DNA from: Betaproteobacteria bacterium
GTDB lineage: Bacteria > Pseudomonadota > Gammaproteobacteria > Burkholderiales > Rhodocyclaceae
Length of the DNA stretch: 64,000 bases
Direction: 5' to 3'
Assembly (NCBI GenBank): GCA_020621405.1
Contig: JAHRYN010000001.1
Coordinates: 759,883 to 823,882 of the forward strand
Shown here: positions 25,891-34,828 of the stretch, in pieces
Numbering within the stretch: position 1 is the stretch's first letter
How the letters are laid out: every line of letters starts with the position of its first letter
Program-made: the position numbers and the translations under genes
Notes under the pieces: model-generated
The model's database searches: none
What the model saw: only the letters and a program-made list of their open reading frames with translations
Told to the model about the DNA's origin: nothing

Positions 25891-27513
25891 ATGAAAGTTA
25901 TCATGCGTCCTTCATCGATAAGCCGTTTTCTTGTTTGTTTATTTTTTCTTCCGTGCAATAGCATGGCTGACGAGACCCCAGTAATTGATGCTTTTGTGAC
26001 AAACAATCTAATCACGGCTCGCGCCAAAAACACATTTTGCTCCCCCCTTGTAGCCAACGTATTTCTACAAGAAATGATTCAAGAAAATGGAGGGAAGGGT
26101 AGCGGGAGCTTTCGCCAATTTTCAGATGCGGAGCTAAAAGACCTTATTGCCGAGTATGACCGGATTGAGAGCGACTACTGCAAGTACGTTGGCGACTTGA
26201 TTTCATCGGAAAATCAAGCTGTAAGACAAAGCTTCAATAAGTCATTTTTTGGTGCTCCAACAGACGATGAGAGTCAAGTCTTCTTTCAAAGAAAAGACGT
26301 GCTTGATTGGGTAAAGAAAAACGGGGAATTTATTTATAACACCTTGCCGATCAGCACTTATGCCAGCATCACCAGATACATTTCACCGGATAGACATACC
26401 ACCCTATCTCAAGAAGACGCAAAGAAACTGGAAGTAATGGCAGGAGGCATGATAAACGCTCAAAATCTATACTACATAACCGAGGCTATTCGCTCAGAAA
26501 ATATTAAACCAATATTGCCATCGAGATTTGACCTTCCCCGTTTGCAAGACGAGGCAAAAAGTCTTACCGAGGAAGCGCACTTGCTCTTCAGGATGCCCGA
26601 GGCAATCAAATACCACGCGAGAGTCAAAAGAGCATTGAACGAAGCCACTCTAGTACTTCATAAAGAAATACGTGCATATCTCTCCCCACGGACTGCCGTT
26701 ACCCGAGAAAGGCTGAAGCAACTAGCCATCCGCTCTGTTAGACGTACAGAACCAGTGGCAGCGCCTGTTTCGTTGAACAATTCTGTCGCTTTGTATGAAA
26801 GTTCGGTTCTATCTGTGAAAGAATACGTAACTCTTTTGCTAGATAGCCCTAAGACATATGGTGGAGACATCGACTCTGCAATTAATAAGGTCATCAAGAA
26901 TACAGACAAAGAAAACCCAAAATCCCAAGCAAATCTTGGTATTGCATTGGCTGGGATAAAATACTTCCAGGGTGCAATTCAAGTACTAAGCCAAGCCACA
27001 AGATTAGATCCATCAAACGTTTCCGCCTATGAATCTCTAGGACTTTCTAGTTATGTCACTGAAGATTGCACCGGCGCGTTATCGGCTTATGAAAAAGCTC
27101 TTGAATTAGCTCCGAATAACGCAAAGGCAGGAGTTTGGCACGAATACATCGGACGCTGCTACACACACCTCAAGAACTACGCTGAAGCGGAGCCACATTG
27201 CGCAAGTTCCGTGTCACTTCGCCACACTGATCCCCTCGCCAAAATTTGCTTAGGGAAAGTTCAGTTCAATTTAAAGAAATACGAATCGGCCACCGAAAGC
27301 TTTCTTGGCGCTTATAAGCTAGCCACAGACCCTCTGAACAAATCCGAGTCTCGAAGCGGAGTTTTAGCAAGCTTGGCGCGTCTGAACAAGCTGGCTTCCG
27401 CTCCTGATCTGTTGGGACTTTCGCTTCGTGAGTTGACGTTGGCGCGAGACATAAGGGAGGCGGCTGAAAATGCAGCTCAAAGCATTGAGCGCGGTGAGCG
27501 CTGGCAATACTAA
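25891..27513 (+). CDS. Exported TPR-repeat protein of the AT-rich island
   Basis: A 540-residue protein with an N-terminal hydrophobic signal (about residues 10-28, ending NSMADE) and a long helical middle of no known family. The C-terminal third contains TPR units (about residues 340-470: SQANLGIALAGIKYFQGAIQ, SAYEKALELAPNNAKAG, YAEAEPHCASS). TPR proteins usually scaffold other proteins. Codon use is AT-rich, like the preceding lipoprotein. ATGs at 25891 and 25903 are both possible, and neither has a strong ribosome binding site. No partner gene apart from the lipoprotein is evident. Confidence 0.7.
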   Translation: MKVIMRPSSISRFLVCLFFLPCNSMADETPVIDAFVTNNLITARAKNTFCSPLVANVFLQEMIQENGGKGSGSFRQFSDAELKDLIAEYDRIESDYCKYVGDLISSENQAVRQSFNKSFFGAPTDDESQVFFQRKDVLDWVKKNGEFIYNTLPISTYASITRYISPDRHTTLSQEDAKKLEVMAGGMINAQNLYYITEAIRSENIKPILPSRFDLPRLQDEAKSLTEEAHLLFRMPEAIKYHARVKRALNEATLVLHKEIRAYLSPRTAVTRERLKQLAIRSVRRTEPVAAPVSLNNSVALYESSVLSVKEYVTLLLDSPKTYGGDIDSAINKVIKNTDKENPKSQANLGIALAGIKYFQGAIQVLSQATRLDPSNVSAYESLGLSSYVTEDCTGALSAYEKALELAPNNAKAGVWHEYIGRCYTHLKNYAEAEPHCASSVSLRHTDPLAKICLGKVQFNLKKYESATESFLGAYKLATDPLNKSESRSGVLASLARLNKLASAPDLLGLSLRELTLARDIREAAENAAQSIERGERWQY

Positions 27514-27575
27514 TCATTTGTCATGTACAGACTCGTTCACTCTCTCACGGAAGAACCTAGAAATAACAATAGTAA

Positions 27576-27592
27576 CGATAGGGGACAGCCCA
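27576..27592. repeat. Half copy of the GGGGACAG repeat
   Basis: GATAGGGGACAGCCCAC matches the first part of the palindrome arm at 25811 with a change near the end and has no inverted partner. With the full palindrome it brackets the TPR gene. Confidence 0.5.
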
Positions 27593-27680
27593 CTCACCGG
27601 ACGGCCAGATGAAGTCTGCTTGCCCCGCCCCACTTCGCTGACTACCATACACACAGTCACGTACACACAAAGAGGTACCC

Positions 27681-27944
27681 ATGGAAACACTGACCACACG
27701 GGTATTCAACAACGGCAACAGTCAGGCGGTGCGTATTCCGGCCGAGTTCCGGCTGGACACCGACCAGGTCAGCATTTCGCGCAATGAAGCGGGCGACCTG
27801 ATCATTCACCCGCTCGGAGCAAGGCGCGGCACTGCACTGATGCAGGCCTTGCAGGCCCTGAGCGAGGTGGATGCAGCGTTTGTCGCGGCGCTTGGAGCAG
27901 ATCGTGAGTCGCCCCTGCCGGTACAGGAACGCGAAGACCTGTGA
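27681..27944 (+). CDS. vapB: VapB-type antitoxin
   Basis: An 87-residue protein with an N-terminal AbrB/MazE-like swapped-hairpin DNA-binding domain (TRVFNNGNSQAVRIPAEFRL) and a C-terminal tail expected to bind the toxin. Such antitoxins repress their own operon. A ribosome binding site (AAAGAGG) precedes the ATG. The stop overlaps the GTG of vapC. Confidence 0.9.
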   Translation: METLTTRVFNNGNSQAVRIPAEFRLDTDQVSISRNEAGDLIIHPLGARRGTALMQALQALSEVDAAFVAALGADRESPLPVQEREDL

Positions 27945-28360
27945 TCTACCTGCTCGACACCAATATCCTGATCTATCTGATCAAACAGCAGCCGCCCGCC
28001 ATCGCGCAGCGCATCGATGCGCTGCCTGCGGACGACAGCCTTTGCATGTCCTTCGTCACATGGGCCGAACTGCTCAAGGGTGCCGAGCGCAGCACGCGCA
28101 AGGCCGAAGTGGTACGCCGGCTCGAAATGCTGGCGCTGCAGGCGCCGGTGCGCTATCCCGCCAATGCAGCCATCTGCCGGCACTATGCCGAGCAGGCAAC
28201 GCGGCTCAAGGATGCGGGCACGCCGATCGGTGCGAACGATTTGTGGATCGCCTGTCACGCCCTGGCTGAAGGCGCCACGCTGGTGACCCACAACACACGG
28301 GAATTCACGCGCGTGACAGGTCTGCGGATCGAGGACTGGGTGACTGCTGCCGGCGCTTGA
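27941..28360 (+). CDS. vapC: VapC-type PIN-domain ribonuclease toxin
   Basis: A 139-residue PIN-domain endoribonuclease. The acidic active-site residues are visible: Asp6 in LLDTNI, the Glu of TWAELLKG, the Asp of ANDLWIACHA, and the following acid/threonine region TLVTHNTREF. The GTG start overlaps the vapB stop by 4 bases, giving coupled translation. GC content is back to the genome level, so the pair does not look part of the AT-rich island. Confidence 0.92.
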   Translation: MIYLLDTNILIYLIKQQPPAIAQRIDALPADDSLCMSFVTWAELLKGAERSTRKAEVVRRLEMLALQAPVRYPANAAICRHYAEQATRLKDAGTPIGANDLWIACHALAEGATLVTHNTREFTRVTGLRIEDWVTAAGA

Positions 28361-28472
28361 ATTCGCCGATGTGCCGCAGTTCGCTCGCCGATGACCTCCG
28401 GTTCGCGGCCCGGCAGTGCGTCCGGCCTTTCGGTTCGATGGGTGGCATCGCCCCGGGAATCATTACGCCCCT

Positions 28473-28620
28473 GCAGGAACGAGCACCGCTTGCGATCCAC
28501 GCTTGAATCTTCGACCTCGCGCTGCCCGGCGACCGGATCGCGACCATGGGTCGCTCCTACAAAATCGTGCCGTACCCCCTTTGCAGGAGCGAGCACCGCT
28601 CGCGATCAACCCAGGTTGAA
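28473..28620. repeat. REP/BIME-like repeat array B (one unit plus a half)
   Basis: One diverged unit (28473-28560, starting CTGCAGGAACGAGCACCG and ending GGGTCGCTCCTAC) is followed by a half unit beginning near 28582 (GCAGGAGCGAGCACCGCTCGCGA). These are the most diverged copies in the window. They lie between vapC and the convergent helicase gene. Confidence 0.75.
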
Positions 28621-28655
28621 TCCTCACCGCACTCGCTGTCCAGCGCAGCCGGCTG

Positions 28656-30602
28656 TCAGCCGCCCAGACTTTCGAGAAAGCTCACCACGACGTCCTCGCT
28701 GCGGGTGCGGCGCATCGGCGGGAGGCTGCGCCAGATGGTCTTGCCGTAGTGCTTTTCGATCAGGCGCGGGTCGCACACCATCAGCACGCCGTGGTCCTGT
28801 TCGTCGCGGATCAGCCGGCCGGCGCCCTGCTTCATGCTGATCACCGCATGCGGCAGCTGGTAGTCCATGAAGGCGTTGCGGCCTTCGCGCTTCATGTGTT
28901 CGATGCGCGCCGACAGCACCGGATCGTCGGGCGGTGCGAACGGCAGCTTGTCGATGATGACCAGCTGCAGCGCGTCGCCGCGCACGTCCACGCCTTCCCA
29001 GAAGCTCTGGCTGGCGACCAGCACCGCGTTGCCGGCGGCGCGATGCCGTTCCAGCAGCTCGCTGCGCGTGGCCTGGCCCTGGATCAGCAGCGGCCGTTCC
29101 GGGTCGTACGCCGACAGCTTGTCCTCGATCAGTTCGTGGATGCGCTTCATCGCGCGCAGCGAGGTGCACAGTACGAACACCCCGCCGCGGCAGGCCTTGA
29201 TCAGCGGCCAGGCTGCGCGTGCGACGGCTTCGGCATAGGTCGGCGCCGACGGCTCCGGCATGTTTTCCGGTGCGTACAGCAGCGCCTGCTGTTCGTAGTT
29301 GAAGGGGCTGCCCCACTGCGCGGTTTCGGCCGTGGTCAGACCCAGCTCGCCGCAGTAGTGACCGAAGTCGCCGCCGACCGCCAGCGTGGCCGACGTGAAG
29401 ATCCAGGCGCGCGGGTTGTCTTCCATCTGACGGCGGAAGATGTCGGCCACCGACAGCGGTGTGGCGTTGAGCGACAGCGCCTGCGTGTACACCTCTGCCC
29501 AGCGCACGCGGTCGGCCTGCTCCGCCTGCTTCTTGTCGCCGTCCTTCCAGCGCTCGATGCGCGCCACCAGATCGAGTGCGCGCTGCCAGCACTTTTCCAG
29601 CCCCTCGCTGCGTGCGGCCTGGGTTTCCAGCACGGATGCCAGCTCGCGCAGCGCGTCGAGCACGGTGGCCAGCGCCGGCGCGAAGGCCGGACGTTCGTCG
29701 ATCTGCGCCGCCGACAGCCGCACGTTCTCTTCGCGGAACACCAGCCGCAGGTCGCGCACGGTCTTGGCCATGCGCTCGGCGGTGTCCGGCAACTGCTTGA
29801 AATCCTTCGCGCTGACCACCGCCTCGGCCCGCGTGTCGCGCGCCAGCTCCAGCAGCTGCGAGGTGGATACCGACTCGCCGAAGAACAGGCTGGCGGTTTC
29901 GGCAAGCTGGTGCGCCTCGTCGAACACCACCGCATTGCAGGCCGGCAGCAGTTCGGCCACGCCTTCGTCGCGCAGCATCAGGTCGGCGAAGAACAGGTGG
30001 TGATTCACCACCACCACGTCGGCTTCCATCGCCTCGCGCCGCGCCGCGGTCACGAAGCACTCCTTGGCGTTCGGGCAGTCCTGCCCGAGGCAGTTGTCGC
30101 GTGTCGAGGTCGCCAGCGACCAGGCGCCGGATTCTTCCGGCACCTCGGTGCACTGCGCCTTGTCGCCGCTGCTGGTCACCTTGGCCCAGCGCGCGATCGC
30201 CTGCAGGTGGCCGGCTTCCTCGCGCGAGCCGAGGCGGCCGTCGTGCAGCGAACGCTCCAGGTGGTAGTAGCAAAGGTAGTTGGCGCGCCCCTTGAGCAGC
30301 GCGATGGACACCGGCACGCCCAGCGCGCCGCGCACGGTCGGCAGATCGCGCTGGAACAGCTGGTCCTGCAGCGTCTTGGTGCCGGTCGACACGATCACCT
30401 TGGTGCCCGACAGCAGCGCCGGCACCAGATATGCGTAGGTCTTGCCGGTGCCGGTGCCCGCCTCGACCACCAGCACGCTGCGCTGTTCGATGGCGCCGGC
30501 GACGCGCGCGGCCATTTCGGTCTGCTGCGCGCGCGGCGTGAAACCGTTGATGGCGCGGGCCAGCGGGCCGTCGTCGGCGAAGGTCGAAGGAATGTCGGAC
30601 AC
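28656..30602 (-). CDS. ATP-dependent DNA helicase, DinG/YoaA family
   Basis: An XPD-like superfamily 2 helicase with an iron-sulfur cluster, active in repair or replication restart. The product is 648 residues if the GTG at 30602 (VSDIPSTF) is used, close to E. coli YoaA (636). It has Walker A (EAGTGTGKTYAYL), the four cluster cysteines (NYLCYY, DNCLGQDCPN, KECF), the DEAH box (VFDEAH) and the C-terminal QGAGRLIR motif. The frame extends to 30737, but that part looks non-coding. No ribosome binding site stands out, so the start is uncertain. Confidence 0.88.
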   Translation of the reverse strand: MSDIPSTFADDGPLARAINGFTPRAQQTEMAARVAGAIEQRSVLVVEAGTGTGKTYAYLVPALLSGTKVIVSTGTKTLQDQLFQRDLPTVRGALGVPVSIALLKGRANYLCYYHLERSLHDGRLGSREEAGHLQAIARWAKVTSSGDKAQCTEVPEESGAWSLATSTRDNCLGQDCPNAKECFVTAARREAMEADVVVVNHHLFFADLMLRDEGVAELLPACNAVVFDEAHQLAETASLFFGESVSTSQLLELARDTRAEAVVSAKDFKQLPDTAERMAKTVRDLRLVFREENVRLSAAQIDERPAFAPALATVLDALRELASVLETQAARSEGLEKCWQRALDLVARIERWKDGDKKQAEQADRVRWAEVYTQALSLNATPLSVADIFRRQMEDNPRAWIFTSATLAVGGDFGHYCGELGLTTAETAQWGSPFNYEQQALLYAPENMPEPSAPTYAEAVARAAWPLIKACRGGVFVLCTSLRAMKRIHELIEDKLSAYDPERPLLIQGQATRSELLERHRAAGNAVLVASQSFWEGVDVRGDALQLVIIDKLPFAPPDDPVLSARIEHMKREGRNAFMDYQLPHAVISMKQGAGRLIRDEQDHGVLMVCDPRLIEKHYGKTIWRSLPPMRRTRSEDVVVSFLESLGG

Positions 30603-30804
30603 GGAAAGGAAGGCTGCGGGGGAACGGCCGGAAGTGTACAGCACCGGCAACGTGCGGCAGCACCCCGGCGGCGCCGGGCGTGTCATGCCCGTGCCAGTGA
30701 CTGTCGCAGGCTCCAGCATGCCGCCCGCTCGGACCAACCATTCGTATTAGGATGCGGGGCTTGTTTTCAGCCGCCGGAGACGCGGCACAGGAAGGACGCT
30801 TCGC

Positions 30805-31098
30805 ATGACGCTCGAACCCACCCCGGTTTCCGCCGCGCTGGCCGGCGCATTTTCGGCTGTGGCCTGGCCGTGGCTATGGCCCTATTTCGACGGGCAGAGC
30901 ACGTCGGGCAGCCTGGGCTTCATGATCTGCACCCTGCTCGTCCTTGCCCTGCCCGCCCACGCATTCGTGCTCGGTTTCGGGTGGAAGCGGCCCACCGGAC
31001 CACGTGCTGTCGACACCGCCCTGCTGCTGCGCATCGGCATGTGGCTGGCGGCCGCCACCGTGACTGCGGTGCTGGCGGCGATCTATCGCGCGCAGTGA
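30805..31098 (+). CDS. Small uncharacterised membrane protein
   Basis: A 97-residue protein with three hydrophobic stretches (about residues 9-27, 35-58 and 73-94). No family is recognised. A GGAAGGA ribosome binding site precedes the ATG. It is divergent from the helicase gene. Confidence 0.65.
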   Translation: MTLEPTPVSAALAGAFSAVAWPWLWPYFDGQSTSGSLGFMICTLLVLALPAHAFVLGFGWKRPTGPRAVDTALLLRIGMWLAAATVTAVLAAIYRAQ

Positions 31099-31174
31099 CG
31101 CGCCACCCTCATTCCGCCTGAGCCTGTTCGGAAAAGTACGGACGCAGGCCCGACACCCCATCAAGGATTCTTGA

Positions 31175-32020
31175 ATGACCGCGCAATCCGAAGCAAACCT
31201 CGACGGGCAGATCCTGACCCGCCTCGACAACGGCGTCGCCACGCTGACCATTTCCCGCCCGGCCCGCCGCAACGCCTACACCACGGCGATGATGCAGGCA
31301 CTGAAGGCGGCGGTCGAAGGTGTGCTGGCCGACCCGGCCTGCCAGGTACTGGTGCTGCGCGGCGACGGTGCGAGTTTCAGCGCCGGTGGCGACGTGCGCG
31401 AGTTCGCGCAGAGCCTGCATCTGGATGCGCCGGCGCGGCTGGCCTCCTTCGAGTCGCTGGTGACCCGCTGGGTGAATCCGGTGATCCTCGCGCTGCGTGC
31501 TGCGCATCAGCCGGTGATTGCGGCGGTGCGCGGCGACTGCGTGGGCTACGGTTTTTCGCTGATGCTGGCGTCCGACCTCGCGATCGCGGCGGACGACGCG
31601 GTGTTCAGCACCGCCGGCATCGGTCTGGCACAGCCGGGCGCCGGCGGACAGTCGGCCTTCCTGGTGCGCACGCTCGGCGAGCGCCGGGCGCGCGAGCTGA
31701 TGTGGAGCGGCCGCCGCTTCGACGCGCACGAAGCGAAGTCGCTCGGCCTGATCGAATGCGTGGTGCCGGTGGCCGACTTCGATGCAGCAGTCGAGGCCGA
31801 AATCGCCCGTCTCGCCCGCGGCCCGCGCCATGCCTACGGTGAAATCAAGCGCCTGCTGACGGCGTCCGCCGAAGCGGCGACGGGTCGGCCACAGACCAAT
31901 AAACTCGCCGATCAGCTGGCGGCCGAAGCCGCGGCATTCGGGCGCTGCGCCGCCACCAAGGACTTCGCCGAAGCGGTCGAGTCCTTCATCGCCCGGCGCA
32001 AGCCGCAGTTCGGCAGGTAA
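31175..32020 (+). CDS. Crotonase-fold protein (enoyl-CoA hydratase/isomerase family) lacking both catalytic glutamates
   Basis: A 281-residue cytoplasmic protein with the crotonase fold. The CoA/oxyanion-hole segments are present (FSAGGDVREF; GDCVGYGFSL; PGAGGQSAF). Compared with rat enoyl-CoA hydratase, the position of Glu144 (GCEL) reads GFSL, with Ser, and the Glu164 position (QPEILL) reads TAGIGL, with Gly. Simple hydratase activity is therefore unlikely; an isomerase, thioesterase-like or other crotonase reaction is more plausible. No neighbouring beta-oxidation gene is present to indicate the substrate. Confidence 0.82.
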   Translation: MTAQSEANLDGQILTRLDNGVATLTISRPARRNAYTTAMMQALKAAVEGVLADPACQVLVLRGDGASFSAGGDVREFAQSLHLDAPARLASFESLVTRWVNPVILALRAAHQPVIAAVRGDCVGYGFSLMLASDLAIAADDAVFSTAGIGLAQPGAGGQSAFLVRTLGERRARELMWSGRRFDAHEAKSLGLIECVVPVADFDAAVEAEIARLARGPRHAYGEIKRLLTASAEAATGRPQTNKLADQLAAEAAAFGRCAATKDFAEAVESFIARRKPQFGR

Positions 32021-32142
32021 TCAGGGAGAGGCGCCGTCACAGTGTCGGACCGCCACGAAGCGCCTGTATATTGCAGGGCGTCAGGCGCTGCCCCTGGATT
32101 TGGCAGGACTCCCCCCGCCCTCATTGCACCCGGTGTTTCCCG

Positions 32143-32784
32143 ATGTCCCAGATATTCCTTCGTGCATCAGCCACCCTGCTGCCCTTCCTGCTGGCCGCCT
32201 GCTCGATGTTCGGCGACAAGCCGGACAAGGAGGAGCAGGAGGGCATTGTCGTGTTTTCCGTATCGCACGACCTGAATGGCGGCCCGCGCGACCAGGCCGT
32301 CATCTACCTCGACGGCGGAGCACCCGGCGGACCGGAAGGAACGAACTTCCTGTCGTCCGAGCGCAGCTTCCTGGATGAAGTGCGGGACAGCGACTTCAGC
32401 AACGCGGTCGGCTATGTGCACGCGGTGACACTCCCGGCCGGCCGGCACAGCTTCACCAACTGGCAGATCCTGAACGGAACGGGTCATCGCATCTCGCCGG
32501 ACCAGCCGCCGGAGGCGCTCGAGTTCACGGTGCAGCCGGGCCGTGTGACCTACCTCGGCGCTTTCCACGCCGAACTGGTGCGTGGCAAGAACGCTTTCGG
32601 CACCGTCGTCACCCGTGGCGGGCGGCTGATCGTGCGCGACGAGCGCGAACGCGACACGGCGGTGTTGCTGGCACGCCATCCTGACTACCGCGACAAGATC
32701 ATCCGTCAGCCGCTTGCGACCGGACCGTGGAGCGCGGGCGCCGTGGAACCCGTGCAAGCGGTGCCGGACCGGCCGCTACGCTAG
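32143..32784 (+). CDS. Uncharacterised lipoprotein
   Basis: A 213-residue precursor with a lipoprotein signal (SATLLPFLLAACS, lipobox LAAC with Cys20). The mature domain looks beta-rich, with a conserved-looking VYLHAVTLPAGRHSFTNW-type segment (actual residues about 88-105) and a LEFTVQPGRVTYLGAFHAEL strand pair, a pattern seen in small periplasmic carbohydrate-binding-like or DUF2846-like folds. No function can be named. The ATG at 32143 places the signal peptide at the N-terminus. Confidence 0.72.
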   Translation: MSQIFLRASATLLPFLLAACSMFGDKPDKEEQEGIVVFSVSHDLNGGPRDQAVIYLDGGAPGGPEGTNFLSSERSFLDEVRDSDFSNAVGYVHAVTLPAGRHSFTNWQILNGTGHRISPDQPPEALEFTVQPGRVTYLGAFHAELVRGKNAFGTVVTRGGRLIVRDERERDTAVLLARHPDYRDKIIRQPLATGPWSAGAVEPVQAVPDRPLR

Positions 32785-32804
32785 CCTCGCCGAGAGAAGA
32801 ATCG

Positions 32805-33233
32805 ATGAAGCGCCTTACCCGCTGCCTGACCCTGCTGCTTGCGGCCTGCCCGCCCGCCTACGCGGTCGCCACCGACGTACCGCCGCCACCCGGCCCCATC
32901 GTCGGCAAATGGACATGGACGCGCAGCGACAACAACTGCACCGAGGTCTATGACTATCGCGCGGACGGCACGCTGCATGTCGTCAGCGGGGAAGAGGAAT
33001 CCGATAGCACCTACCGCCTGTCCGTAAAGCCGGACGCCAGCGGCTTCCATGAACTGAAGGGCCAGCCGGTGCGCACCAACGGCCGGCAGGACTGCTCGGA
33101 CAGCCCGCCGACCGGCGATCTTTCACCCTATGTCGTCTACGTCATCTTCCACACGCGCGAACCGAAGATGCTGGTCTGCCAGACACCGACACTGGACCAG
33201 TGCTTCGGCCCGCTGCGACGGATGGATCCATGA
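32805..33233 (+). CDS. Small exported protein of unknown function
   Basis: A 142-residue protein with a signal peptide (cleavage near AYAVA) and a single domain (IVGKWTWTRSDNNCTEVYDY) that resembles lipocalin-like stress or fit-for-export domains starting with a GKW motif. Four cysteines suggest two disulfides. It follows the lipoprotein gene by 20 bases, with AGAGAAGAA as a weak ribosome binding site, so the two are probably co-transcribed. Confidence 0.7.
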   Translation: MKRLTRCLTLLLAACPPAYAVATDVPPPPGPIVGKWTWTRSDNNCTEVYDYRADGTLHVVSGEEESDSTYRLSVKPDASGFHELKGQPVRTNGRQDCSDSPPTGDLSPYVVYVIFHTREPKMLVCQTPTLDQCFGPLRRMDP

Positions 33234-33267
33234 CCTGTACCCCTTCACCGGCCGCCGGCGCTGTCGC

Positions 33268-33654
33268 ATGGTCGTTCGCATCGTAAGGCTGGGCAGCGAA
33301 CGCGCCGCCGACGAGGGGCTGCGCATCGGCACCGTCCGGCGTCCGCCGCGCGGCGTGCCGAAGGCGGAATTCGCGTCGCAGGACTGGTACGACCTGTGGT
33401 TCCCCAGTCTGGCACCGAGCGCCGACACGCTGAAGCAGTGGCTGGCAGACCCGGTGCCCGACCAGTGGCCCGCCTTCGTCAGGCGCTACCGCAGCGAGAT
33501 GGCAACGCCCGACAAGGTCCATGCGATCGCGCTGCTGGCCGCACTGTCGCACCAGACCAATTTCTCGGTCGGCTGCTACTGCGCCGACGAGACGCACTGT
33601 CATCGTTCGCTGCTGCGGAACCTGCTGGCCGAACAGGGCGCACGGCTGGCGTAG
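33268..33654 (+). CDS. DUF488 family protein
   Basis: A 128-residue cytoplasmic protein with the DUF488 hallmarks: LGSERAADEGLRIGTVRRPPRGVPK at the start (residues about 8-32) and the cysteine/histidine motif GCYCADETHCHRSLL near the C-terminus. The biochemical role is unknown. The ATG at 33268 is where similarity begins. The TAG stop is supplied by the first bases of repeat array C. Confidence 0.85.
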   Translation: MVVRIVRLGSERAADEGLRIGTVRRPPRGVPKAEFASQDWYDLWFPSLAPSADTLKQWLADPVPDQWPAFVRRYRSEMATPDKVHAIALLAALSHQTNFSVGCYCADETHCHRSLLRNLLAEQGARLA

Positions 33655-34075
33655 GAGCGACCCATGGTCGCGATGCGGTCGTCGGGCCACGGCGGGCGAT
33701 GATCAACGTGCGTTATCGCGAGCATGGCTCGCTCCTACAGAAAACCTCGCGCCGCTGCCCCCGTAGGAGCGACCCATGGTCGCGATTCCGGTCGTCGGAC
33801 CACGGCGGGCGATGATCAACGTGGGTTTTCGCGAGCATGGCTCGCTCCTACAGAAAACCTCGCGCCGCGCCCCCGTAGGAGCGACCCATGGTCGCGATAC
33901 GGTCGTCGAACCACGGCGGGCGATGATCAACGTGCGTTATCGCGAGCATGGCTCGCTCCTACAGAAAACCTCGCGACGCGGCCCCCGTAGGAGCGACCCA
34001 TGGTCGCGATGCGGTCGTCGGGCAACGGCGGGCGATGATCAACGTGCGTTATCGCGAGCATGGCTCTCTCCTACA
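33651..34075. repeat. REP/BIME-like repeat array C (four units)
   Basis: Four units of about 90 bases (33651-33740, 33763-33853, 33875-33964, 33987-34075) with a period of about 112. Compared with array A the middle segment is inverted (GCGATGATCAACGTG). Each unit starts GTAGGAGCGACCCATGG and ends CATGGCTCGCTCCTAC, so it can fold into a long hairpin. It fills most of the gap between the DUF488 gene and rnfA. Confidence 0.92.
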
Positions 34076-34249
34076 AAAGCCCTCGCCCGGCATCGGCGTT
34101 TCATCCAGATCAAATTTCCGGTACTCCGGTGCGCCCGGCCGTTCATGGCCGCTTGAGCGCAGGGCCGCGCTGCCTGATAATCCACTGCCCGCGCGAGGCG
34201 TCGCGCTTCGCGGATTCCGGATGAATTCCGGCGACCTTTTCAGCCCTAC

Positions 34250-34828
34250 ATGACCAGCTACCTGTTCATCCTGCTCAGCACCGCACTGGTCAACAACGTG
34301 GTGCTGGTGCGCATCCTCGGCCTGTGCCCTTTCATGGGCGTGTCGAAAAAGCTCGAGACCGCCATCGGCATGGGGCTGGCGACCATGTTCGTGCTGACGC
34401 TGGGCTGCGGCAGCAGCTATCTGATCGACGCCTGGCTGCTGCGGCCGTTCGACCTCGGCTATCTGTCCACGCTGAGCTTCATCGTGGTGATCGCCGCCAT
34501 CGTGCAGCTGACCGAACTGGTGCTGCAGAAGACCAGCCCGCTGCTGCATCAGGTGCTCGGCATCTACCTGCCGCTGATCACCACCAACTGCGCGGTGCTC
34601 GGCATCCCGCTGCTCAATGTGGCCGCGCGCCACAACCTGATGCAATCGCTGCTGTTCGGCTTCGGGTCGGCGGCCGGCTTCGTGCTGGCGCTGGTGCTGT
34701 TCGCCAGCATCCGCGAGCGGCTCGACGGCGCCGACATTCCGGCCCCGTTCCGCGGCAACGCCATCGCGATGATCACGGCCGGACTGATGAGCCTCGCCTT
34801 CATGGGCTTTGCGGGGCTCGACAAGTGA
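34250..34828 (+). CDS. rnfA: Rnf complex subunit RnfA
   Basis: Integral membrane subunit (192 residues, six spans) of the Rnf/Rsx ion-translocating ferredoxin:NAD oxidoreductase. It begins with the typical [20 protein letters not shown] and contains the membrane cluster cysteines ([15 protein letters not shown]). First gene of rnfABCDGE-nth. It overlaps rnfB by 4 bases. Confidence 0.95.
   Translation: MTSYLFILLSTALVNNVVLVRILGLCPFMGVSKKLETAIGMGLATMFVLTLGCGSSYLIDAWLLRPFDLGYLSTLSFIVVIAAIVQLTELVLQKTSPLLHQVLGIYLPLITTNCAVLGIPLLNVAARHNLMQSLLFGFGSAAGFVLALVLFASIRERLDGADIPAPFRGNAIAMITAGLMSLAFMGFAGLDK

Noticed and set aside
28749-31121. 790-codon plus-strand open frame opposite the DinG-like helicase
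   Set aside because: Antisense to a gene with complete helicase motifs; no ribosome binding site or recognisable domain.
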